NCBI RefSeq assembly: GCF_018599245.1 | Contig: NZ_JAHEVJ010000005.1 | Coordinates: 186,001 to 250,000, forward strand | DNA from: Aliiroseovarius lamellibrachiae | GTDB taxonomy: Bacteria > Pseudomonadota > Alphaproteobacteria > Rhodobacterales > Rhodobacteraceae | Direction of reading: 5' to 3' | Length of the DNA stretch: 64,000 nucleotides | In this document: positions 19,864 to 29,319 of the stretch, piece by piece | Position numbering within the stretch: position 1 is the stretch's first letter | Layout of the letters: the number at the start of each line of letters is the position of its first letter | The notes under the pieces: model-generated | The model's database searches: none | Told to the model about the DNA's origin: nothing | What the model saw: only the letters and a program-made list of their open reading frames with translations | Made by a program: the position numbers and the translations under genes

Positions 19864-20361
19864 TTAAGACTGGTAGTGATCCGCCAGCGAAATCGCGCCC
19901 TCTGGCGTGAAGCAGATGAAAAAACTGTCGTAATCTAGGCCCAGTCCGCTACACGCGCCCAATGAATAAAAAACGCAGTCGCGTACATCCTTGTCACCTG
20001 TGTAACGCTCAAATTCACCTAAAAAACTTGGCGAACCAAGCAGATCCATAACAAATGTTTTATCGGCGCCTTCTTTAGACAGGTGATCATTCATAATTGA
20101 ACCAACCATCGAAGCTCTGATACAATTACCCTCACTGTCAGGCCACATTACGCCAGCCATCCAGTCATCCTTCACAAAAGTCTCCTTTTGGAACGGCCAT
20201 TCATGAAGCGCAAACCGTACAAACGACAACTCGCTTCGGGAAAAAGCACTGAAAAACGGTGAGACCCACCAAACGATGACCAAACACACCAAAGCATAGC
20301 TCAGCAGTGCGATAGAAACGCCTACTCTTCGACTAATCTGAAATTTGGGTTTGTTTTCCAC
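19864..20361 (-). CDS. Single-span membrane hypothetical protein
   Basis: 165 residues. A basic N-terminus is followed by one membrane segment (about residues 13-37) and a periplasmic domain of about 125 residues with five cysteines (C in EGNCIRA, RDCVFYSLGACS, FICFTPEG), which suggests disulfide bonds. The C-terminal part reads LGLDYDSFFICFTPEGAIS. No family recognised. It shares the intergenic space with an SGNH hydrolase on the same strand and converges on rpsO. Lower GC than its neighbours suggests later acquisition or weak selection. Confidence 0.55.
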   Translation of the reverse strand: MENKPKFQISRRVGVSIALLSYALVCLVIVWWVSPFFSAFSRSELSFVRFALHEWPFQKETFVKDDWMAGVMWPDSEGNCIRASMVGSIMNDHLSKEGADKTFVMDLLGSPSFLGEFERYTGDKDVRDCVFYSLGACSGLGLDYDSFFICFTPEGAISLADHYQS

Positions 20362-20400
20362 TTTGTAATGTATCCCTCTCTCGTGAGTTCTAGTGAAGAC

Positions 20401-21096
20401 TCACCGCCCCTGATCCACCCGCCTAATCAAATCAACCACCCGCGCGCCAATCGCCGCACTGCCTTTCGGGGATGGGTGGATCATGTCGCCACCATGAAAG
20501 CTACGATCCCCGTGGGGCACAAGGTCAGCGTTTGAGATGAAATAGACCCCCTCCAACGCATCCGCCATCGTCCCCAGCCGCGCCTCATAGGCGTCGCCAT
20601 CATCTTTACAGCTTTCGATGACGGATCCCACACCGGGGCTGCGCAGATAGCCGATCATCACCACTTTGGCGCCAGAGTTGCGGATCCGTTTCACCAAACC
20701 CGGCACCATGCCTTTGCGTCCATCCGCCGAGACCATTTTCCCAATGCGCCGATCACACCGCGAACAGCCACAGCCAAACCACAGATCATTACCGCCGCCG
20801 GACAGGATCACCCAGTCCCATGCGCCGACAGGAAGCTGCCGAGGGATGCTCAGCCCAAGCGCCCCCGTGACCGGCAGGTTATAGATCATCCGCGCGCCCC
20901 CCACTGATCGGTTGCGCACCGGTTCATTCAGCGATTTGGCCACAACATCCGCAATCGAACGCCCGCGCCCTTTGTGCCAAGCCATCAAGCTGTCGCCAAT
21001 CGCCAGAATGCGCGGCGAAGGCGATTTGGTTTCGGCCTGGAGCGGCGCGATAAAACACACCACCACAAGAGCAATAAGAGAGAGGAAAGATTTCAT
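20401..21096 (-). CDS. SGNH/GDSL-family hydrolase, secreted
   Basis: 231 residues from ATG 21096, with a signal peptide (MKSFLSLIALVVVCFIAPLQA). The four SGNH blocks are present: AIGDSLMAW (Ser), a glycine block near SVGGARM, SGGGNDLW (Asn) and DMIHPSPKG (Asp-His). It should hydrolyse esters or acyl groups in the periplasm. A cysteine-rich insert FGCGCSRCDRR after block III is unusual and may bind a metal or form disulfides. It is downstream of an AT-rich spacer and convergent neighbours are absent. Confidence 0.85.
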   Translation of the reverse strand: MKSFLSLIALVVVCFIAPLQAETKSPSPRILAIGDSLMAWHKGRGRSIADVVAKSLNEPVRNRSVGGARMIYNLPVTGALGLSIPRQLPVGAWDWVILSGGGNDLWFGCGCSRCDRRIGKMVSADGRKGMVPGLVKRIRNSGAKVVMIGYLRSPGVGSVIESCKDDGDAYEARLGTMADALEGVYFISNADLVPHGDRSFHGGDMIHPSPKGSAAIGARVVDLIRRVDQGR

Positions 21097-21279
21097 AATA
21101 AACTCGTTTTGAAAGACGGTTGGCCACAAGACAATACTGCACATGTATATCTGTCATAAACGTATATAAATACCACAGCGAAAATCCACGGCGTTTTTGC
21201 GCGACACTCGCCTGCAAAACCACACCCTCTTCCCAAACCTGCCCATTTCCTGTATGGCGCAAAGGTCTGAGAATGCGCC

Positions 21280-21378
21280 CCGACCCCGGCGCACAGAAAT
21301 GATATGCGGGGTCGGCGGCATGGGGCCGCCATTGAAACGGGAGACCCGGAGGGCCGGGACCACTCCCAACTAGGAAAA
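21280..21378 (+). promoter_or_regulatory. Structured 5' leader of pnp
   Basis: Three stems precede the pnp start: CGACCCCG (21281-21288) with CGGGGTCG (21307-21314); GGCGGC (21314-21319) with GCCGCC (21325-21330), which competes with the first stem for two bases; and nested GGGAG/CTCCC (21339-21367) plus CCCGG/CCGGG. Such a leader fits the known RNase III/PNPase autoregulation of pnp in other bacteria. The ribosome binding site AGGAAAA is at 21372-21378. Confidence 0.55.
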
Positions 21379-21379
21379 C

Positions 21380-23521
21380 ATGATGTTTGACGTAACTAAG
21401 AAATCAATGGAGTGGGGCGAAGAAACCCTCACTCTGGAAACGGGCAAAGTTGCCCGTCAGGCTGACGGTTCGGTGATCGCCACTTTGGGCGAAACCTCTG
21501 TCATGGCCAACGTAACCTTCGCGCGCCAACAAAAGCCCGGTCAGGACTTTTTCCCGCTGACGGTTCACTACAACGAGAAATACTATGCCGCCGGTAAAAT
21601 TCCGGGTGGCTTTTTCAAACGCGAAGCGCGTCCGACCGAAAAAGAGACGCTGACATCGCGTCTGATCGACCGTCCGATCCGCCCGCTGTTTGTTCCCGGC
21701 TTCAAAAACGAAGTTCTGGTGATCTGTACCGTTCTGTCACATGACTTGGTCAACGACCCTGACATGGTTGCGATGATCGCGGCCTCGGCTGCCCTGACCA
21801 TCTCTGGCGCACCGTTCATGGGCCCGATTGGCGCATGCCGCGTTGGCTTTGAAGGTGGCGAATACGTTCTGAACCCAACTTGCGATGACATGCACAAGCT
21901 GCGTGACAACCCTGATCAACGCCTTGATCTGGTTGTGGCCGGCACCAAAGATGCGGTTATGATGGTTGAATCAGAAGCTTACGAGCTGACCGAAGAAGAA
22001 ATGCTTGGCGCGGTAAGCTTTGCTCACGAGCAAATCCAGCCCGTTATCGACCTGATCATTGATCTGGCCGAAGACGCCGCGAAAGAGCCGTTTGACTTCC
22101 AGCCTGCTGACTACTCCGAGCTTTACGAAGCTGTGAAAGCCGCTGGCGAAGACAAAATCCGCGCAGCTTACGGCAACACCGACAAGCAAGAACGCGTTGC
22201 TGCTGTTTCGGCCGCAAAAGCTGACATCATTGCGTCCCTCACTGAAGAGCAACAAGAAGATGCGAACCTTGGTTCCGCTTTGAAAAAGCTCGAAAGCGCA
22301 GTGGTTCGTGGCGACGTTGTGAAAACCGGCAAGCGTATCGACGGTCGCGCGCTGGACACTGTTCGCGCCATCGACAGCTCGGTTGGTATCCTGCCGCGCA
22401 CCCATGGTTCGGCCTTGTTCACACGCGGCGAGACCCAAGGTCTGGTTGTGACCACATTGGGCACCGGCGACGACGAGCAAATGATCGACGCACTGACCGG
22501 CACCTATAAGTCGAACTTCCTGCTGCACTATAACTTCCCTCCCTATTCGGTTGGTGAAGTGGGTCGTTTTGGCCCTCCCGGACGCCGTGAAATCGGTCAC
22601 GGGAAACTGGCATGGCGTGCGCTTCAGGCTGTTTTGCCGGCACCAACTGACTTCCCTTACACCATTCGTTTGGTGTCTGAGATCACCGAATCAAACGGCT
22701 CGTCCTCAATGGCGTCTGTTTGCGGCGGCTCACTGTCGATGATGGACGCGGCTGTGCCGCTCAAGGCCCCAGTTGCGGGTGTGGCCATGGGCCTGATCCT
22801 GGAAGACGACGGGTCCTATGCGGTTCTGACCGACATCCTGGGTGACGAAGATCACTTGGGCGACATGGACTTCAAAGTGGCAGGCACCGAAGACGGTATC
22901 ACCTCGTTGCAGATGGACATCAAAGTTGCCGGCATCACCACCGAAATCATGGAAAAAGCATTGGCCCAAGCGAAAGCTGGCCGCCTGCACATCCTTGAAG
23001 AGATGTCGAAAGCCTTGACCGCTGGCCGGACCGAATTCTCGGCCCACGCCCCACGCATCGAAACCATGAACATCCCAACCGACAAGATCCGTGAAGTGAT
23101 CGGGTCCGGCGGTAAGGTGATCCGTGAGATCGTTGAAGTGTCGGGTGCCAAAGTGGACATCAACGACGACGGTGTGATCAAAATCGCATCCGCCAACGGT
23201 GAAGCCATTCAGAAAGCTTACGACATGATCCATTCGATCGTGGCAGAGCCAGAAGAAGGCGCAATCTACAACGGTAAAGTTGTGAAGATCGTCGATTTCG
23301 GCGCCTTCGTGAACTTCTTCGGGAAACGTGACGGCCTTGTGCACGTCTCGCAAATCGAAAACCGTCGCCTGAACCACCCGTCGGACGTGTTGAAAGAAGG
23401 CCAGGAAGTAAAAGTGAAACTTCTGGGCTTTGACGACCGCGGTAAAGTTCGCCTGTCGATGAAAATGATCGATCAGGAAACTGGCGAAGAGATCGTACCT
23501 GAGAAAAAAGACGAAGCGTAA
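21380..23521 (+). CDS. pnp: Polyribonucleotide nucleotidyltransferase
   Basis: 713 residues from ATG 21380 (tandem ATG at 21383). Two RNase PH-like domains are separated by a helical domain; the second carries [14 protein letters not shown] and GFPP-like [15 protein letters not shown]. The KH domain has [15 protein letters not shown] near residue 570, and the S1 domain has [13 protein letters not shown] and [11 protein letters not shown]. PNPase is the phosphorolytic 3'-5' exonuclease of the degradosome. It is preceded by a structured leader and followed by a strong terminator. Confidence 0.98.
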   Translation: MMFDVTKKSMEWGEETLTLETGKVARQADGSVIATLGETSVMANVTFARQQKPGQDFFPLTVHYNEKYYAAGKIPGGFFKREARPTEKETLTSRLIDRPIRPLFVPGFKNEVLVICTVLSHDLVNDPDMVAMIAASAALTISGAPFMGPIGACRVGFEGGEYVLNPTCDDMHKLRDNPDQRLDLVVAGTKDAVMMVESEAYELTEEEMLGAVSFAHEQIQPVIDLIIDLAEDAAKEPFDFQPADYSELYEAVKAAGEDKIRAAYGNTDKQERVAAVSAAKADIIASLTEEQQEDANLGSALKKLESAVVRGDVVKTGKRIDGRALDTVRAIDSSVGILPRTHGSALFTRGETQGLVVTTLGTGDDEQMIDALTGTYKSNFLLHYNFPPYSVGEVGRFGPPGRREIGHGKLAWRALQAVLPAPTDFPYTIRLVSEITESNGSSSMASVCGGSLSMMDAAVPLKAPVAGVAMGLILEDDGSYAVLTDILGDEDHLGDMDFKVAGTEDGITSLQMDIKVAGITTEIMEKALAQAKAGRLHILEEMSKALTAGRTEFSAHAPRIETMNIPTDKIREVIGSGGKVIREIVEVSGAKVDINDDGVIKIASANGEAIQKAYDMIHSIVAEPEEGAIYNGKVVKIVDFGAFVNFFGKRDGLVHVSQIENRRLNHPSDVLKEGQEVKVKLLGFDDRGKVRLSMKMIDQETGEEIVPEKKDEA

Positions 23522-23542
23522 CCAACGCCTCTTTGACAAACG

Positions 23543-23574
23543 AAAGCCCCGGTGGAAACGCCGGGGCTTTTTTG
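23543..23574 (+). terminator. Rho-independent terminator after pnp
   Basis: A perfect 10-bp stem, AAAGCCCCGG (23543-23552) and CCGGGGCTTT (23561-23570), with an 8-base loop and then TTTT. It may also serve the convergent minus-strand gene. Confidence 0.9.
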
Positions 23575-23588
23575 CTTATATGACCTGA

Positions 23589-24365
23589 TCAAAACTTGCC
23601 GTTGTCATGCGCCATCTCGTCAGGAATGGCAGAAATTGTATCCCAGTGTTCAACGATCTTTCCCCCTTCCACGCGGAAGAGATCAAAGAATGCCGTGTGC
23701 TGATCGCCTAAAGTGCCCTCTGATGCCGTGAAGACAAAATTTCCATCTGCCACCACCATATGGGTGTCGGTATAGGCCATGGCCTGTCCGGCTTCAGCCA
23801 TTGCCGTCAGCGCGGTCCCAAGACCCTCCAGCCCATTTCCAACCATCGGATTATGCTGAATATAGGTCTCGGTTGAGATGTAATCCGTGATTTTTTCGGG
23901 TGCCGCACCATGCAACACATCTGCCACAAACCCCTTTACCAATGCCTTGTTCTCGGCGGTTTTTGCGTGATCCGTGATTTCGGTCACCCCATCGGTCATC
24001 GTGTTGCCCGACGCGGTCTGATCCGCTGACACCGCAACCTGTAAGTTGTCCCAATGCTCGGCGACCTTACCATCTTCAATCCGAAATACGTCAAATGCCA
24101 CAAGGGTTTCGCCACCAAAGGCCTGTGCATTATGTAGCGTCGAATGGAGGACTACCAAATCCCCCTCTGCAATAACACGATGGGGCTCAGCGCTCAGGCC
24201 GCTTTCTTTAAGCGTCGGCAGAAAACCCAAGATCGGTTCAGCCCCGGTAGGCACCGCCGGATTGTGTTGGATATAATCCTCGTTCAAAAGCTTGCGCCCG
24301 GCCTCTGGATCAAAATCCACAAACAGGGCGGTGACAGCAGCAAGAACAGTTTCAGTCGGGGTCAT
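23589..24365 (-). CDS. Tandem SnoaL-like (NTF2-fold) protein
   Basis: 258 residues without a signal peptide. Two NTF2-fold SnoaL-like modules are seen, each starting with a YIQHNP motif (residues about 31 and 168) and ending with KxxEHWD (KVAEHWDNLQ and KIVEHWDTIS), so the gene arose by internal duplication. SnoaL-like proteins often act as small-molecule cyclases, isomerases or hydrolases; the substrate is unknown. It is divergent from an HxlR regulator across a 91-bp spacer with tandem repeats, so it is probably its target. Confidence 0.85.
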   Translation of the reverse strand: MTPTETVLAAVTALFVDFDPEAGRKLLNEDYIQHNPAVPTGAEPILGFLPTLKESGLSAEPHRVIAEGDLVVLHSTLHNAQAFGGETLVAFDVFRIEDGKVAEHWDNLQVAVSADQTASGNTMTDGVTEITDHAKTAENKALVKGFVADVLHGAAPEKITDYISTETYIQHNPMVGNGLEGLGTALTAMAEAGQAMAYTDTHMVVADGNFVFTASEGTLGDQHTAFFDLFRVEGGKIVEHWDTISAIPDEMAHDNGKF

Positions 24366-24406
24366 TTCGTATCCTTTCGAATCAATTGTTATTCTGTGCT
24401 GCAGTA

Positions 24407-24442
24407 AGTATCATTTACGCACCTAGTATCAATTACGCACCT
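24407..24442. promoter_or_regulatory. Two tandem 18-bp repeats, candidate HxlR operator
   Basis: AGTATCATTTACGCACCT (24407-24424) is followed directly by AGTATCAATTACGCACCT (24425-24442), differing at one position. They lie between the divergent SnoaL-like gene and the HxlR gene, just before the HxlR start. Their placement suggests regulator binding sites that control both genes; this is inferred from position and repetition. Confidence 0.6.
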
Positions 24443-24456
24443 TAAAGGAACCAAGT

Positions 24457-24828
24457 ATGGTAAAAGTAACCGCACTGACAAAAGAAGAGGCCGCAAACTG
24501 CCCGGTTCGGCAGGTCCTGTCGCAAGTCACAGGCAAATGGCAAATGCTAATCTTGTTCGCGCTGGATGATGGCAACCTGCGTTTCGGCGCATTAAAACGC
24601 TCGGTTGGGGATATCACGCAACGGGTGCTCACCGAAAACCTGCGTAAAATGGAACGGGACGGTTATCTCAATCGTAGCGTTGATGCAGGCCCGCCAGTCT
24701 CTGTCACCTACGCGTTGACAGAAATGGGAGAGGAGCTTTGCACGCATCTCAAGCCGCTTTTGTTCTGGGCAGCCGAGCGGCATGAAGCAGTAATCAGCTC
24801 TCGAGAAGCCTATGAGGCAAATGCGTGA
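24457..24828 (+). CDS. HxlR family transcriptional regulator
   Basis: 123 residues with the HxlR winged-helix layout: an N-terminal cysteine (NCPVRQVL), the GKWQMLILFALDDGNLRFGAL recognition region, ITQRVLTENLRKMERDG and the wing SVTYALTEMGEEL. HxlR proteins sense redox or electrophile stress, often through the N-terminal cysteine. Tandem 18-bp repeats lie directly upstream and the SnoaL-like gene faces it, which suggests regulation of that gene and of itself. Confidence 0.92.
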   Translation: MVKVTALTKEEAANCPVRQVLSQVTGKWQMLILFALDDGNLRFGALKRSVGDITQRVLTENLRKMERDGYLNRSVDAGPPVSVTYALTEMGEELCTHLKPLLFWAAERHEAVISSREAYEANA

Positions 24829-24834
24829 TACTGG

Positions 24835-25593
24835 TCAAAAGTGAGATAATTGGGTCTCGAGCTTGACATCCTTCCGCCCACCAGCCCGCAAGTTCCAAGC
24901 CTCGCGCCCTTCGATCACCACGACACCAATGTCTTTGCCATGCCCGGCCCCGGTGTCAATGTTCAACCGATTGCCGTAATGCGTGACCTCATCCACAGGC
25001 GTGTGCCCATGTACAATAAGCGGCCCGTGGTCGGTATTTGAGTTATGAAACTCCTGCCGGATCCAGATCAGGTCATCTTCCACTTGATCCTCAAGCGCCA
25101 CACCGGGGCGGATGCCCGCGTGTACAAAACACAGATCGCCCACGCGGTGCATCACCGGCAAGCCCTCAAGAAAATCGCGGTGTGCCTTGGGAACAGCGGT
25201 TAGAGCGGCAGCATGAAGCTGATAGGTTCGGATACCTTCAGGCACCTCAACCCCGTAGCTCGCCATCGTCTCAATCCCGCCGAGGCGTGGATGGAACCAG
25301 TTGAAATCATAGAGTAACATGTGATCCACCATCGGAGTGTCGCGCAAAAACATCGCCGCCATCCGGTCATGATTGCCCTTGAGCACCACCCAGTTTTCAC
25401 CACCGGCTTGCCCATCCATCAGATATTGGATCACCCCGCGACTGTCCGGCCCGCGGTCGACCAAATCGCCCACATGCACAATCGGCGCATCCATGTCACC
25501 ACAGCGCGCGCGATCCTCGGCAATCAATGCATGCACCGCCTTCAGCTTGTCCAAATGCCCGTGCACATCCCCAATAGCGTAAACCCGATCCAT
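24835..25593 (-). CDS. Serine/threonine protein phosphatase-like metallophosphoesterase
   Basis: 252 residues with every metallophosphoesterase motif in order: YAIGDVHGHLDKL, VHVGDLVDRGPDSRGV, VVLKGNHDRM, FVHAGIRPG and IVHGHTPVDE. These hold the two metal ions. Such PrpA/PrpE-type phosphatases act on phosphoproteins or on Ap4A-like nucleotides; which one cannot be told. It converges on the HxlR gene, 6 bases apart. No signal peptide is visible, so cytosolic. Confidence 0.92.
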   Translation of the reverse strand: MDRVYAIGDVHGHLDKLKAVHALIAEDRARCGDMDAPIVHVGDLVDRGPDSRGVIQYLMDGQAGGENWVVLKGNHDRMAAMFLRDTPMVDHMLLYDFNWFHPRLGGIETMASYGVEVPEGIRTYQLHAAALTAVPKAHRDFLEGLPVMHRVGDLCFVHAGIRPGVALEDQVEDDLIWIRQEFHNSNTDHGPLIVHGHTPVDEVTHYGNRLNIDTGAGHGKDIGVVVIEGREAWNLRAGGRKDVKLETQLSHF

Positions 25594-25703
25594 TTCGATG
25601 CCTCATCCTGTGTGGTGCCAAGCGCGCCCAAATTCCCCGCGACCCAAAAAGGTCAGCCCGGCACAATGAGCGGTATAGAAAACGTGTAACAGGGGAAGAC
25701 CTT

Positions 25704-26387
25704 ATGAAACAAGCAATTGCCGAGTTTATTGGCACCATGACATTGGTGCTGTTTGGGTGTGGCGCGGCCGTAATTGCGGGCGGCGATATTGGGTTAACTG
25801 GGATCAGTTTCGCCTTTGGCCTTGCGCTGATTGGCATGGCCTATGGGATCGGGAGCGTTTCTGGCTGTCACATCAATCCGGCCGTCACCATTGGCGCGGT
25901 GATCGCAGGGCGGCTCGATCTGTCCAAAGCAAGCACCTATGTTTTCGCGCAAATCGCAGGGGCAGTTGTAGGCGCCGGTCTTTTGTTTGTGATCGCCAGC
26001 GGCAAAGGCGGCGGCTTTGATGTGGCAACGTCCGGCCTTGGTCAAAACGGTTGGGGCCCTGGTTATTTGCACGAATACAACATGACCTCAGCCTTTGTGT
26101 TTGAACTCGTCGCAACCTTCCTGTTTGTGGTGGTGATTTTGGGATCAACCGGGGTGGGCGCACCGGGTGCTGTCGCCGGGATCGCGATTGGTCTGACGCT
26201 GGTGGTGATCCACCTGGTCGGCATCAATGTGACAGGCGTCTCGGTGAACCCCGCACGGTCCATTGGGCCTGCGTTGTTTGTAGGCGGTCACGCGATTGGT
26301 CAGCTGTGGTTGTTTATTCTGGCCCCTGTGTTGGGGGCTGTGGCCGCTGGATTGCTGTTCAAAACCGGGCTTCTGGACGCCCAGTAA
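25704..26387 (+). CDS. aqpZ: Aquaporin Z
   Basis: 227 residues, six membrane spans and two pore NPA motifs (HINPAVTIG near residue 61 and VNPARSIGPAL near 183). The aromatic/arginine filter is consistent with a water channel: Phe in the first span, His in the HLVGINVTG segment, and Arg in NPARS. It conducts water across the inner membrane. GGGGAAG-like ribosome binding sequence precedes ATG 25704. A bidirectional terminator follows, and serA converges from the other side. Confidence 0.95.
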   Translation: MKQAIAEFIGTMTLVLFGCGAAVIAGGDIGLTGISFAFGLALIGMAYGIGSVSGCHINPAVTIGAVIAGRLDLSKASTYVFAQIAGAVVGAGLLFVIASGKGGGFDVATSGLGQNGWGPGYLHEYNMTSAFVFELVATFLFVVVILGSTGVGAPGAVAGIAIGLTLVVIHLVGINVTGVSVNPARSIGPALFVGGHAIGQLWLFILAPVLGAVAAGLLFKTGLLDAQ

Positions 26388-26405
26388 ACTTTGGCCAAAA
26401 CAAAG

Positions 26406-26431
26406 AAAGCCCCGAGAACACTCGGGGCTTT
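26406..26431. terminator. Bidirectional terminator between aqpZ and serA
   Basis: A perfect 11-bp stem, AAAGCCCCGAG (26406-26416) and CTCGGGGCTTT (26421-26431), with the four-base loop AACA. It lies between two convergent genes and has T-rich sequence on both sides (TTT on the plus, CTTTG on the minus). Confidence 0.85.
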
Positions 26432-26451
26432 CTCAATTCCATTACAACGAC

Positions 26452-28044
26452 TTAGACGTCAAATTGCAAAGGTGTGATCGAGTTGAACAACCCGGTGCCT
26501 TTCAGCTTTTCACGCACATCTGTCGGCACAGGCGCATCCACATACAAAAGCGCAATCGCGTCCCCGCCTGCCTCTTTCCGGCCCAAGGTAAAGTTCGCGA
26601 TGTTCACCCCGTTTTCACCCATGGTTTCCCCCAAGGCGCCGATAATACCCGGCACATCGTTGTTGGTGGTGTAAAGCATGTGGCTGCCGATTTCCGCGTC
26701 AATGTTGATGCCTTTGATCTGGATAAACCGTGGTTTCCCGTCTGAAAATACCGTCCCCGCGATCGAGCGTTCGCGGTTGTCCGTGACCACAGTCACCTTG
26801 ATATATCCGTCAAATGTGCCGCCCTTGGATTGGGTGGTGGTTGAGGTTTTGATGCCCCGATCCGCCGCCACAACCGGGGCCGAAACCATATTCACATCAG
26901 GGGTTTGCGGCTTCATCAGACCTGCGATCACTGCGCAATCCAGCGCCTTCAGGTTCATCTCTGACGCAACACCGTCATAAAGGATGTTCACCGCTTTGAT
27001 CGGCTCGTCCGTCATCTGGCCGACAAAGGCCCCAAGGTGTTCCGCCAGTTTGATCCACGGGCCCATGACCTTGGCTTCTTCGGCTGTAACCGATGGCATG
27101 TTCAGCGCGTTTTGCACGGCGCCTGTCAAAAGGTAATCTGACATTTGCTCGGCCACTTGCAGCGCCACATTTTCCTGAGCTTCGGTTGTCGCCGCCCCAA
27201 GATGCGGGGTGCAGACAACATTTGGCAAGTTGAACAAAGCGTTTTCTTTGGCGGGTTCCTCGGCGAAAACGTCAAAGGCCGCACCAGCCACATGACCCGA
27301 TTTCAACAGGTCAGCCAGCGCCTCTTCATCGACCAAGCCACCACGGGCACAGTTGATAATACGCACGCCTTTCTTAGTCTTTTCAAGGGCTTCACGCGAC
27401 AGAATATTCTTTGTCGCCTCGATCATCGGCACATGCAACGTGATGAAATCCGAACGGGTCAACAGCTCGTCCAGCTCAACTTTTTCAACGCCCATTTTGT
27501 CAGCCTTCTCTTCCGGCAGGAAGGGATCATAAGCGATGACCTTCATTTTCAGCCCCAGCGCGCGGTCGCAAACGATGCCGCCAATGTTGCCCGCGCCGAT
27601 CACGCCCAGCGTCTTATTGGTCAACTCAACACCCATGAATTTCGACTTCTCCCATTTGCCCGCATGGGTCGAGGCAGACGCCTCTGGGATCTGGCGGGCC
27701 ACTGCAAACATCATCGCAATCGCGTGTTCCGCGGTGGTGATCATATTGCCGAAAGGTGTGTTCATAACGATCACGCCTTTCTTGGAAGCTGCTGTTTTAT
27801 CAATGTTATCCGTGCCAATTCCGGCACGCGCGATCACTTTCAGATTGGTCGCGGCCTCCAGAATGGTGGGGGTCACTTTGGTCGCGGACCGAATGGCAAG
27901 ACCGTCATATTCGCCGATCAGCGCGGCCAATTTTTCTTTGTCTTTTCCAAGCTCGGGCATGAAATCCACATCAATGCCACGGTCGCGGAAAATCTGTACG
28001 GCGGTTTCCGAAAGCTTGTCGGATACGAGAACTTTGGGGGCCAT
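26452..28044 (-). CDS. serA: D-3-phosphoglycerate dehydrogenase
   Basis: 530 residues, the long SerA type. The N-terminal substrate domain (1-95) and NAD-binding domain (GVIGAGNIGGIVCDRA; catalytic RGGLVDEEAL and HLGAATTEAQENVA with the active His) are followed by an intervening ASB-like domain and a C-terminal ACT domain (VPGIIGALGETMGENGVNIANF). It oxidises 3-phosphoglycerate, the first step of serine synthesis. It is downstream of serC across a spacer with unusual repeats; a strong terminator follows. Confidence 0.97.
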   Translation of the reverse strand: MAPKVLVSDKLSETAVQIFRDRGIDVDFMPELGKDKEKLAALIGEYDGLAIRSATKVTPTILEAATNLKVIARAGIGTDNIDKTAASKKGVIVMNTPFGNMITTAEHAIAMMFAVARQIPEASASTHAGKWEKSKFMGVELTNKTLGVIGAGNIGGIVCDRALGLKMKVIAYDPFLPEEKADKMGVEKVELDELLTRSDFITLHVPMIEATKNILSREALEKTKKGVRIINCARGGLVDEEALADLLKSGHVAGAAFDVFAEEPAKENALFNLPNVVCTPHLGAATTEAQENVALQVAEQMSDYLLTGAVQNALNMPSVTAEEAKVMGPWIKLAEHLGAFVGQMTDEPIKAVNILYDGVASEMNLKALDCAVIAGLMKPQTPDVNMVSAPVVAADRGIKTSTTTQSKGGTFDGYIKVTVVTDNRERSIAGTVFSDGKPRFIQIKGINIDAEIGSHMLYTTNNDVPGIIGALGETMGENGVNIANFTLGRKEAGGDAIALLYVDAPVPTDVREKLKGTGLFNSITPLQFDV

Positions 28045-28060
28045 GTGCTGGGCTCCTATT

Positions 28061-28172
28061 CTTTAAAGTTTTGAAAGACCGCGGACCCAAAACTTTAAAC
28101 TCTTTAAAGACCTCAAGGGGCAAAGTTTAAAGTTTTCACAGGGTCCAGCGGGGAATGTTTAAAGTTTTTGGG
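28061..28172. repeat. Cluster of GTTTAAAGTTTTGGG-type repeats between serC and serA
   Basis: Five related units lie in 112 bases: CTTTAAAGTTTTG (28061-28073), CCCAAAACTTTAAAC in the opposite direction (28086-28100), the palindrome TCTTTAAAGA (28101-28110), GTTTAAAGTTTTC (28125-28137) and GTTTAAAGTTTTTGGG (28157-28172). Together they could fold into alternative hairpins or bind a regulator. No other such cluster was seen in the window. The function is unknown. Confidence 0.75.
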
Positions 28173-28176
28173 CGCC

Positions 28177-29319
28177 TTAAAGCGCTGCGATTTCCGCGTT
28201 GAACGCCCAATCAAGCCACGGCATTAACGCCGCCACATCGGACGCTTCCACCGTGCCACCGCACCAGATGCGAAGACCGGCCGGCGCGTCGCGATAGGCA
28301 CCCACATCCAGGGCCACGCCTTCGGCTTCCAATCGCTTGGCAACCGCTTTGGCAAATGCCGCCCCATCGGTGATGCGCGCGTCGTTGAACTTCACGCAAA
28401 CCGAGGTGTTGGACCGGGTCGCCGGATCATCGGCAAGAAAGTCGATCCAATCGGTGGCCTCGACAAATTTGGTGACCTCCGCCGTGTTGGCATCGGCCCG
28501 CGCAATCAGCCCCTGAAGCCCACCAACCGAGCGCGCCCAATCCAGCGCAAACAGGTAATCCTCAACCGCCAGCATCGACGGCGTGTTGATGGTGGCGCCG
28601 GTAAAGATCCCGTCGATCAGCTTGCCACCTTTGGTCATGCGAAAGATTTTCGGCAGGGGCCATGCAGGCACGTAAGTTTCAAGACGTTCAACCGCGCGCG
28701 GTGACAGGATAATCACCCCGTGCGCCGCTTCGCCGCCCAGCACTTTTTGCCAGCTAAAGGTGGTCACATCCAGCTTGTCCCACGGCAGATCCATCGCAAA
28801 CGCGGCGGATGTCGCATCGCAAATCGCCAGACCCTCGCGGTCGGCGGGGATCCAATCACCGTTGGGCACCCGCACACCAGATGTGGTGCCGTTCCAGGTG
28901 AAAACGACATCATTGTTGAAATCAACCGAGGCCAAATCCGGAAGTTGGCCATACGCCGCCACCTTGGCCACCGCATTCAGGTTCAGCTGTTTGTTCACAT
29001 CCGTGACCCAGCCGGACCCGAACGATTCCCAGGCCAGCATTTCCACACCGCGTGCGCCCAAAAGCGACCACATCGCCATTTCCATCGCGCCCGTATCAGA
29101 GGCGGGGACAATGCCGATTTTGTAATCTGCGGGAATGCCAAGCACCTCACGCGTGCCTTCGATTGCTGCCTTCAACTTGTCTTTGCCGATGGCGGCGCGG
29201 TGCGAACGGCCCAAGGCAGCGTCCGACAAAGCATCCAAAGTCCATGTGGGGGGTTTGGCACAGGGGCCAGAAGAAAAACGCGGATTTGCCGGGCGCGTGA
29301 CCGGTTGCTGATTAGCCAT
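28177..29319 (-). CDS. serC: Phosphoserine aminotransferase
   Basis: 380 residues from ATG 29319 with an AAGGAT ribosome binding site. It is the alphaproteobacterial-type Ser[14 protein letters not shown] at the start, [18 protein letters not shown], the PLP-lysine block [15 protein letters not shown] and [13 protein letters not shown]. It transaminates 3-phosphohydroxypyruvate to phosphoserine, step two of the pathway. It is upstream of serA and divergent from serB, so the three serine genes share one locus. Confidence 0.96.
   Translation of the reverse strand: MANQQPVTRPANPRFSSGPCAKPPTWTLDALSDAALGRSHRAAIGKDKLKAAIEGTREVLGIPADYKIGIVPASDTGAMEMAMWSLLGARGVEMLAWESFGSGWVTDVNKQLNLNAVAKVAAYGQLPDLASVDFNNDVVFTWNGTTSGVRVPNGDWIPADREGLAICDATSAAFAMDLPWDKLDVTTFSWQKVLGGEAAHGVIILSPRAVERLETYVPAWPLPKIFRMTKGGKLIDGIFTGATINTPSMLAVEDYLFALDWARSVGGLQGLIARADANTAEVTKFVEATDWIDFLADDPATRSNTSVCVKFNDARITDGAAFAKAVAKRLEAEGVALDVGAYRDAPAGLRIWCGGTVEASDVAALMPWLDWAFNAEIAAL

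Noticed and set aside
22730-23539. 269-codon minus-strand frame opposite pnp
   Set aside because: It covers the PNPase KH and S1 domains on the other strand and has no family features.
27145-28074. 309-codon plus-strand frame opposite serA
   Set aside because: serA is complete and fully conserved; this frame has no domain features.
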